A stretch of DNA of 64,000 nucleotides from Poecilobothrus nobilitatus (lineage: Eukaryota; Arthropoda; Insecta; Diptera; Dolichopodidae): NCBI GenBank assembly GCA_947095535.1, contig OX352773.1, positions 28,913,398-28,977,397 on the forward strand, in the 5' to 3' direction. The stretch's first letter is position 1. Every line of letters starts with the position of its first letter. The position numbers were made by a program, and so were the translations under genes. Below are positions 52,001 through 62,300 of the stretch, piece after piece. The notes under the pieces are model-generated. The model saw only the letters and a program-made list of their open reading frames with translations. It searched no databases and was not told where the DNA came from.

Positions 52001-55000
52001 CAAAAAAAAAAAAGTTTTAATTAATTCTAATGAATTTTTACTTTTTTAATAAAAATAAAAAATGATAATAATAATAAAAATAAAAATAAAAAATTCTTCT
52101 TTTACACTTTTCACAAAATTGGCACTTTCACAAATTTCAAAGCATCTTTTTAAAATATGTATGTATATTGGGTCTAAGATTTGAATACTTTGATAAAAAA
52201 AAAAAGAGAAGTAAAGAATGCCAAGTAAACATTTAGCTTATTTTATATAACATTATTAAAGTTTAAATTTTTAATTTTTGTTTCAAGACCAGTCAAAAAT
52301 TATATATAAATAGCTTTCCGGCTAATAGTGTTAGCTTGAATAGTTTTTTACTTTTGTAATTAATTTCAGCACCTTTTCTTTTTATAAAATTATCTAACAT
52401 CGAATAACATAACAAAGGGGGAAATTATGCGAAGGTTTGCTTAGTTGAGTTTGCACTGTACCTTTTTTTTTTAAATCTTAAAACTAATAACAAGTTAGAA
52501 GTTTTCATATACATTTACAGTTTAAATTACAGAGATTGAAAATGAAGTTGTCCAATTATTGTAAATTTTCTTACTTATTACAATATCAAACCAAATTATT
52601 GAATCAATACGTGAATACCTATTTTTTTTTTTAATGTGTAGCAAAATTTTATTTCGATTTAATTTGTTTCTTTTTCCTCTTTTTGTTTATTTTATAATAT
52701 TTCCTTTTTTCTATTTCTGTTTGTATCTTGTTCAGTTTTATTTTATTATAATTTTGTTTCACTAGTTGTTTTTCTTTTAGTAGTTTAGAATTTTTTGACC
52801 AGAAATTTTTTAAATTAAACAAATTATTATTAAAGTGATCCATATCTATTAAAGTTATCCAAACTAAGTTTTAATTTTTATTATCGTTTTTTTTTATTGT
52901 ATTTAATTTTGGAAATAGGATTTACATTTATAATCCGTTTGGCTTATATGCTTTTTTTGTTTGCTTATTACTATATTTGAAACTTGCTTTAATTACACTT
53001 TTTTTTTGTTTAAATCGTTCTGTGGCATCTCTAGTAATTAACTAATTACTAAAAACTCATTTTACATTATTGTTTTTATTTTAAAACTGTTTTTTCTGCA
53101 ATATCTGTGCAATTAAAACAATTCAAATTATAGCTTAACTTTTGAATTATAACTTCATAATTAAATTAAAAATTCATTTGTCACATGACACCTGGTTCTC
53201 TCATAGAAAAAATAAAAGATTTCAAAAATTCATTAAGAAATACAAAAAAATATGTAAAAACATATAATTTTCTCATAAAAATAAAGCGATATTTTTTGAA
53301 AGCACTGATGAAATCTGTTTTAAAAATTAAAGACAAAATCCTATTAATCTTTCTAGTTTTATTTATATTTGTAGCATACCTTTACGAAGCGCTTAATTAT
53401 TTTATTTTTTTATTTAAAAATTTCTTTTTTTTACTTTGAAGTTGTTCAAAAAAAAAAACTATTTATATTGAAAAGTATCTTAACCAAATCTTGTATTTGG
53501 CGCTTGTCTCCTTGAAAACTAAAATTAAAAACCTCAATTGCAATTCCTTAGAACCCAAACAACACAAGAACATACTTATGGATATGTGTAATACAAAAAA
53601 TTAGTTTATTTCTAAGTATATGTATATTAACATTTTTTTATGCTTTTATGAACTTACTCTCACTATTTTATAAATTCATTAAAAAAATTTTTTTTAATAA
53701 TAGGGTAAAGGAACTGGTTCAGGACATAGAACACTTTTATATGGCAATGCTATTCTTTTAAGACATCATAACAGTGATATGGTAAGTTAAACTTTTAAAA
53801 AAAGTTAATTGTAAACAAATTTAAACTTTTCAAAATAATTTATTTTAAATTACAGTATTTGGCATGTCTTTCAACATCTTCATCAAATGATAAATTATCA
53901 TTTGATGTTGGTCTTCAAGAACATAGTCAAGGTGAAGCCTGTTGGTGGACAGTACATCCAGCTAGTAAACAAAGATCTGAAGGTGAAAAAGTTCGTGTCG
54001 GTGATGATTTAATTTTGGTATCTGTAGCAACCGAACGTTATTTGGTAATAAAATAAAGAAGAATTTATAAATAATCATAATAAATAATTTTAAATATCGT
54101 AGCATACAACAAAAGAAAATGAACAATCAATTGTGAATGCCAGTTTTCATGTTACCCACTGGTCCGTACAACCTTATGGAACTGGTATTTCAAGAGTCAA
54201 ATATGTGGGATATGTATTTGGCGGTGATGTTTTACGTTTCTTCCATGGTGGTGATGAATGTCTTACTATACCAAGTACCTGGAGTAGAGAACCTGGACAA
54301 AAGTATATTTGTTTTTGAACAAAACTAAATATCTTTATAATAATAAATATTTTTTTTTAAGTATTGTTGTTTACGAAGGTGGTTCAGTTATGTCTCAAGC
54401 TAGATCATTATGGCGTTTGGAATTAGCTAGAACCAAATGGACTGGTGGATTTATAAACTGGTTCCATCCTATGAGAATAAGACATATCACAACTGGGCGA
54501 TATTTAGGCGTCAATGAAAATAATGAATTAGTGTTGGTAAATTATTAAATAATGTCCTAATATTAACATTATATATTAAACAAACAATTGATTGCAGTTA
54601 AAACGTGATGACGCATCAATTGGAGTTTCAACATTTTGTTTGCGTTTAGAAAAAGATGATCAAAAAGTAGTTCTTGAAGATAAAGATCTTGAAATTATTG
54701 GCACAGCTATTATTAAATATGGTGACACAACCGTTATAGTGCAACATTGTGAATCTGGTTTATGGCTCAGTTATAAAAGTTATGAAAGAAAAATGAAGGG
54801 TGTTGGTAAAGTTGAAGAAAAACAAGCCATATTACACGAGGAGGGTAAAATGGACGATTGCTTAGATTTTTCACGGTCACAAGAAGAAGAATCAAAAACT
54901 GCACGTGTTATTAGAAAATGTAGCAGTCTTTTTACTCAATTTATCAAGTATATCTTAATATTTATATTTTCAAACTTCAAATTTTATAAAATTATATTTT

Positions 55001-58000
55001 TAGTGGTCTCGAAACATTACAAACAAACCGAAGACATTCGTTATTTTTCAATAATGTTAATTTAAATGAAATGGTTATGTGTTTAGAAGATTTAATTAAT
55101 TATTTTTCACAACCTGAAGAAGATATGGGTAAGTTTTACTAAATTACTTAAGAATAAAAATAAACAATATCAACAATATAACAATAAATAAACAGAAATG
55201 TATTGAAAAATATTAAATAACTTCTAGAACATGAAGAGAAACAGAACCGTTTTAGAGCTCTTCGGAACCGTCAAGACCTCTTCCAAGAAGAAGGTGTACT
55301 AAATTTAATCTTAGAAGCAATTGACAAAATCAATGTTATTACATCACAAGGCTTTTTGGCGAGCTTTTTAGCAGGAGATGAAACTGGCCAAAGTTGGGAT
55401 TTGATCTCCACGTACCTTTACCAATTATTAGCAGCTATTATTAAAGGCAACCATACAAATTGTGCTCAATTCGCCAACAGTAATCGTTTGAATTGGCTTT
55501 TTTCTCGATTGGGCTCGCAAGCATCAAGTGAAGGTTCAGGAATGTTAGATGTCCTTCACTGCGTTCTCATTGATTCTCCCGAAGCTCTAAACATGATGAA
55601 AGATGAGCATATCAAAGTAATTATTTCACTTCTAGAAAAACATGGACGAGATCCCAAAGTCTTAGATGTTTTATGTTCATTATGTGTTGGTAACGGTGTC
55701 GCAGTCAGATCATCTCAAAATAATATTTGTGATTATTTGCTCCCAGGAAAAAATTTGTTACTTCAAACACAACTCGTTGATCATGTAGCTAGGTAAATTT
55801 AAATTTAAAATTGTTTTGCAATTAACATTTAATTATTTATTATATACTTTATTGTAAATATTTTAGCATCCGACCAAATATTTTTGTTGGCCGAGTAGAA
55901 GGGTCTGCTATGTATCAAAAATGGTATTTTGAAATAACAATGGACCATATTGAACAGACAACTCATATGATGCCGCACTTACGTATTGGATGGGCAAATA
56001 CTTCAGGTTATGTACCATATCCTGGTGGTGGAAAAAAATGGGGCGGCAATGGTGTCGGTGACGATCTTTATTCCTTTGGTTTTGATGGTGTATATTTATG
56101 GACTGGAGGCCGCAAAACTCAAGTAGTCGAACAAATTTCCGAAGAACCTTTTGTAAAAAAAGGTGATGTTATTGGTGTTGCGCTTGATTTAAGTGTGCCT
56201 ATTATAACATTCACATTTAATGGTGAAAAAATTCATGGTAGCTTTAGAGATTTCAATTTAGATGGAATGTTCTTCCCTGTAATGAGTTGTTCATCAAAAC
56301 TTAGTTGCCGATTTTTATTTGGAGGTGATCATGGCCGTATGAAATTTATACCACCCATAGGATTTTCACCTTTGGTACAATGTTTAATGCCACACCAAGT
56401 TCTTAGTTTAGATCCATGTTTTTATTTTGGTAATTTATATAAAGGTATTCTTGCTGGACCTTGGCTTGTTGAAGATGACACTGCATTTGTTCCGAACCCG
56501 GTTGATACTTCTGGGGTTTTATTGCCATCGTCTGTTGACCAAATAAAAGAAAAACTTGCTGAAAATATTCACGAAATGTGGGCCTTGAATAAAATTGAAG
56601 CTGGTTGGGCGTGGGGGGAAAGACGAGATGATCTTCATAGAATTCATCCATGCTTAACACATTTTGAAAATTTACCATCCGCTGAACAAAGATACGATAA
56701 TCAATTGGCTGTGCAAACCTTAAAGACTATAATTGCTTTAGGTTACTATATTACTGTTGATAAACCACCAGCAAGAATTCGACCTATACGTCTTCCTAAT
56801 GAACCTTTTATGCAAGGAAATGGTTATAAGCCAGCTCCTTTAGATTTAAGTGCTGTCACTTTAACACCTAAATTAGAAGAGCTAGTAGATCAATTAGCAG
56901 AGAATACTCATAATTTATGGGCTAAAGAACGTATACAACAAGGTTGGACATATGGTTTAAGTGAAGACGCTGAAAATCATAGAAGTCCACATTTAGTACC
57001 ATATTCAAAAGTTGACGAAGCTATCAAAAAAGCAAACCGAGATACTGCCTCTGAAACTGTGAGAACATTGCTTGTATATGGTTATAATTTAGATCCACCA
57101 ACTGGTGAAGGCAATGAAGCTTTATTAGCTGAAGCATTGCGAATGAAATTTGCTGCCTTCAGAACTTACAGAGTAGAAAAAAATTATGCTGTAACATCTG
57201 GAAAATGGTATTTTGAATTTGAAGTTTTAACTGCAGGTCCAATGAGAGTTGGCTGGGCAAGAGCCGATTGTCTACCAGGAGGAATGTTAGGTAGTGATGA
57301 AAGCAGTTGGGCATTTGATGGCTATAATGTAAGTAAAAATTACAAAGGAAATTTCCAAAAACAAACCTATGGAAATTGTTCAGGTTAAATTAAATTATTT
57401 TTAAATGGTTAAAATAAAAACATTTAATTTTTAAATTACGAAATTGAATTAAAATTTGTAAAAAAAAAATTAGGTATCAAAAAATCATGCAGGCTCAGTG
57501 GAACATTTTGGTGTTCGTCATGAAGCTGGTGATGTTATTGGTTGTTTTATTGATGTTAAAGATCAAACTATCAGTAAGGGCACAGTTTTAATTGTTTCTA
57601 TTTTATTCTTTTCATTATTTCAAATAATATTATGAAAAAAACTATTTTTTTTTTTGTATTTTTCTAATTTGTTGATTTGCCTCAATTATCACAAAAATTT
57701 ATTTGCTCTTCAAAAAGTTTTTTTTTTTCTAATGTTTCACTGAACTGCCTTCTAAATTAAATATAAGCAAAAAAAACTTTTCGCTTTAAGCGGTATTAAC
57801 GTGCTTAGAACTCAAACCGTTAAAAAGAACAGAAACATTTCTAGTAAGTGTCAATTTAAATTGTTTTAAATTTTAGAACATCAACAAAATCAACTGTTTT
57901 TTTTTTGTTAAAAATTGTTTTAGTACTATTTATGTTTAAAAGTATCAACACTTATTATACTTATTCAACAGAAATTTCTAGAAAAAAAAAAGTTTCATGA

Positions 58001-59277
58001 TCATTAAGTTTCGTTTGAATACAAAAATTAAATGTTTTGTTTTATAGTTCTTGCTACATAAGAGTATAACTTGGAATAAACCTTCACGAATTACATAAGC
58101 GTACAATGTGAAATATTAAACAAATTTCAAAATGTTACATCCAATTGTTAGCTATTTTGATTTGTTACAGTTACTTTTGATCGTGGAACTTTTCTTATTT
58201 TGTTTTTATCTTAAAATTCATTTTCTTTTTGAATTATTGCCTTTCTACTGAAAAATTTTTCTTCTTACTTTATCATTTCTATTACAAAACAAAAATGAAA
58301 TAAAACAAACAAAAATATAAATTAAAACCAAATATTGACAAACCATTTGATATTCGAAAACACAAAACATATTTTTGAAAAAAAAATATTATGATTAGGA
58401 AGAAAAAGTATCCGGAGGGGCAACAGAATCATTTGGAAAACAATGGACACCTGGTGATATTGTAGGTGTATTCTTAGACGTTGCTGATCATACAATTAGT
58501 AAGATTTTAATAAAGGCAAAAATTAAAAAAAAAATTAAAGATATTTTGATATAGTGAAAGCAATGTCCTAATTAAAAAAAAAAAAATTTTATTATTATTA
58601 TTTATGGTTTTTGCATAAAAAAATAATTAATTTTTCATTTTTTTCATATATTTGGTTATTATTTTCCCTGCAAATTTTCCAACACAAATTTTTTTTTATT
58701 TTGGCATTAATCTGTCCTCAATATAACATGATATATGTTTAAATGTGTTGTACTGTTATCATTTAAAATGGCAGATTAATAAATGATAAGTAACACTTGC
58801 ATAGCAATGATAATTATGAATCCTTTAGCTTATAATATTTTTTTTTATTTTTTTCGAAATTTATTAAGTTTTTTTTTTGTTGCAATCAAATCAACTTTAA
58901 CAAACAAAACTTGAAATCAGTTGAAATATAATCAATTTAAAGAAATATAAAATAAAACTTGAATTTTTACGCTAAATTGTAAACATACACAAACTTACCA
59001 ATTACCAAGTCCACCTAATACAATCATAAAAAACAATACCAAAATCGGATAAATTATCAGGAACTTTTACCATATATATACATAATATATTTGTTCTTTT
59101 TTCAGTTTTACTTTTTTAAACGTGCAGAAAAGTACTTATAATAAATATTTAATTCCTGATCAAAACGCAATAAAAATTTACCTTCACCCAATCGAAATTT
59201 ATTGCTCTTGGTACGTAAAACTACAGTTATAATATATTATTTTATTTAAAAAAAAAACATTCCAACATCGATAATTG

Positions 59278-59319
<42 letters not shown>

Positions 59320-62300
59320 AAAACTTTAGAACAAGCTCCATCTCTTCGCAAGTTTTACTAAAATAAAAATTTTCTCTGATGAATTTAAATTTAAATTTTT
59401 AATTATTATTATATTCGATCAATTAGTTGCGTCACTGTATATTATTGTGAGTATTTTTCTGTCCATTAACTACTTATTTTACATTATTCACTTTCTCTTA
59501 ATACTTGTACGCAATTTTTTTTCATCCTGTTGAATGAAGTATAAAAAAAATTAAATTTCATGTTTTACATGTACTCTTTGCATGTATTTTTCATTTTCCT
59601 TTTTACAGTTAGATTTGAAAATACTTCAATTTTTTTATATTTGACGGTGGTTTTCTAATTATTATTGATTTTTTTCTTTAACATTTTTTGGATTTGAATA
59701 CTAAAACTATTAAAAAAATTATTTTGCATTGTATTTTAACATATTGCTTATACATGATTTATGATTACCTACATGTAAACATACATATATAAATAATAAA
59801 TTAACGCTAATTTTTTTTTTCTTTGCAAATTAATTTCATAAAATCTTCACAAGTTTTTAAATAACTATAAATAAAAATTATTTAAATTTTTTTCTCAAAA
59901 AAATATAAACTGAAATTATATTTGGCATGGCTTGCATGATAGCCTTATGTAGTTTCAAATTCTTTCTTATCACTTACATTTTATTAAAGAATACATTTTA
60001 ATAAAAATAATTTAGGCTTCTCCTTAAATGGTGAATTACTTATGGATGCACTTGGTGGTGAAACAACTTTTGCTGATGTACAAGCTGATGATGTTGGCTT
60101 TGTTCCAGCTTGTACTTTAGGGGTAATACACACCAAGAATAAATTTCATTTAAATTCGTACATAATACAATTTATTCATTTTTCGTGCAGGTTGGACAAA
60201 AGGCACGTTTAATATATGGTCAAGATGTCGACTCTTTAAAATACTTCACAGTTTGTGGTCTACAAGAAGGTTATGAACCTTTCACAGTGTAAATATAAAA
60301 CAAAAATAAATAATACTTAAAGTATAAACAAATATTATTACAGAAATATGCGCCGTGCAGTAACACATTGGTACACTAAAGATCAACCAATTTTCGAAAA
60401 TACAGAAGAAATTCCTGGCTGTCCAATAGATGTTACAAGAATTCCTGGTGGAGCTGACAGTCCACCTCATTTAAAAATATCACATAATACATTTGAAACA
60501 ATGGAAAAAGCTAACTGGGAGTTTTTGAGATTATCTTTACCAGTTACTTGTGCTAGTACATTTATTGAGTAAGTTTTATCCAATTTTTAATTGATAACCA
60601 ATACATAAATTTAATAAAAATCCAAACTTTTATTAAAATAACAGTGAAAACGAAAAGGATCGCCGTTGGAAAGAAATCAAAATTCGGCAATATCGTTTAA
60701 TGGCTGAAGCAGAAGCAATTTCAGTACCACAACAACAAGGACAAGGCACTGGCGCACACTTGGATCATATTATGAAGAGTGGATTTACAATGAGTGATAT
60801 TAAAGGATTACATCGTAATTATGATGATACAGCGGAAGCTGAAGAAAGTATGATGCGTCAACCATCACGTCCACCACGAAAAGGTTCACTGACCAGAAAT
60901 ATCACTTTTGAAGAAGATCAGTTACATGGTTCTGCATCACAATTGAATTTAAGTGGAGATGAAGGATTAGAAGATAAAAAGAAACAACGAGGAAGAAGTC
61001 CATTCCGTTTCTTTTCTAAAAAATCCCGTGATCAAAGTAAAGAGAAACCAAATGGTAGAGCACCTGAAGTGTCACTTGAGAGAAGAAATACTGTGGGTAA
61101 GTTCGACAAGAAAACTCACATCAAACTTAAGATAAATTAATAAAACTAACAAAGAAGAGAAAATTTTTTCCACAAAAAATAGATTTTACAAAAAAAATAT
61201 TTTCTCTTTTTTACATCTTAAGCACATGGAAGAAATGTAATTCAGTCCCAATTGACCACTAGAGGTGCTCCATCTGTTTTGGTTTCAAATGTAAGGCTAT
61301 GTTTTCAATTTAGAAAACTACTTTATTTTGATTTTCTTCCTTTCACCAAAATAATTTATGTATCATTTAAAACTTTTTGAAATATTTTTTAGGCTGATCT
61401 CCGCGTTCAACCACCACAAGTTCCAGATCGCCCCAAACAAACGCAATTGTCTGGTGGTAATCTGGGAGGAAATGGCGTTGAAACATCCGGTACAGAAATG
61501 TTCGATGCTGAATGTCTCAAATTGATTAACGAATATTTTTATGGCGTTCGTATATTCCCTGGTCAAGATCCTACACATGTCTATGTTGGTTGGGTAACAA
61601 CACAGTATCATTTACACAGTACTGAATTTAATAAAACCAAAGTTCGAACTGCATCGGTTGTTCTAGAGGATGACTATGGAGATGCTCTAGCTAAAATTGA
61701 TCACCAGAGTTGCTATATGGTTCGGGCAGATGAACTTTTTAATGAGGTAACCCAGGATGCTTCTGGTAAAGGTGCTTCTCAGGGAATGTTTATTGGTTGC
61801 TTTGTGGATACTGCCACTGGAACAATTCGTTTCACATGTGAAGGAAAAGATACATCACATCGTTGGCTCATGGAACCAGATTCTAAACTATTTCCTGCAA
61901 TTTTCGTAGAAGCCACAAGCAAAGAAATATTACAAATTGAATTAGGAAGAACACCAACAACTTTGCCTCTATCTGCTGCTGTCCTCCCCACTAGTGACAA
62001 GCATATCAATCCTCAAATGCCACCAAGATTAAAAATCCAATGTTTAAAACCAAATCAATGGGCGAGAGTGCCAAATCAAGCATTGCAAGTGCATGCTTTA
62101 AAATTATCTGATATTCGGGGTTGGTCAATGTTATGTGAAGATCCAGTTTCAATGTTAGCATTACACATTCCCGAAGAAGATCGTTGCATTGATATTTTAG
62201 AATTAATTGAAATGGACAAATTATTATCATTTCATTCGCATACACTTACATTATATGCAGCTTTATGTTTCCAATCAAATTATAGGGCTGCACATGCTCT

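Noticed and set aside
56403..56678. Minus-strand open frames overlapping RyR exons (also 60282-60470, 61363-61611, 61779-62245)
   Set aside because: They are shadows of the conserved + strand coding sequence.
57329..57388. Extending the long SPRY exon to the stop at 57388
   Set aside because: It would end the protein inside SPRY2; the donor at 57329 and two good alternative exons restore the frame.
61097..61140. C-terminal extension after R-R-N-T-V
   Set aside because: This is intron read-through past a good gtaagt; the next exon continues the conserved sequence.
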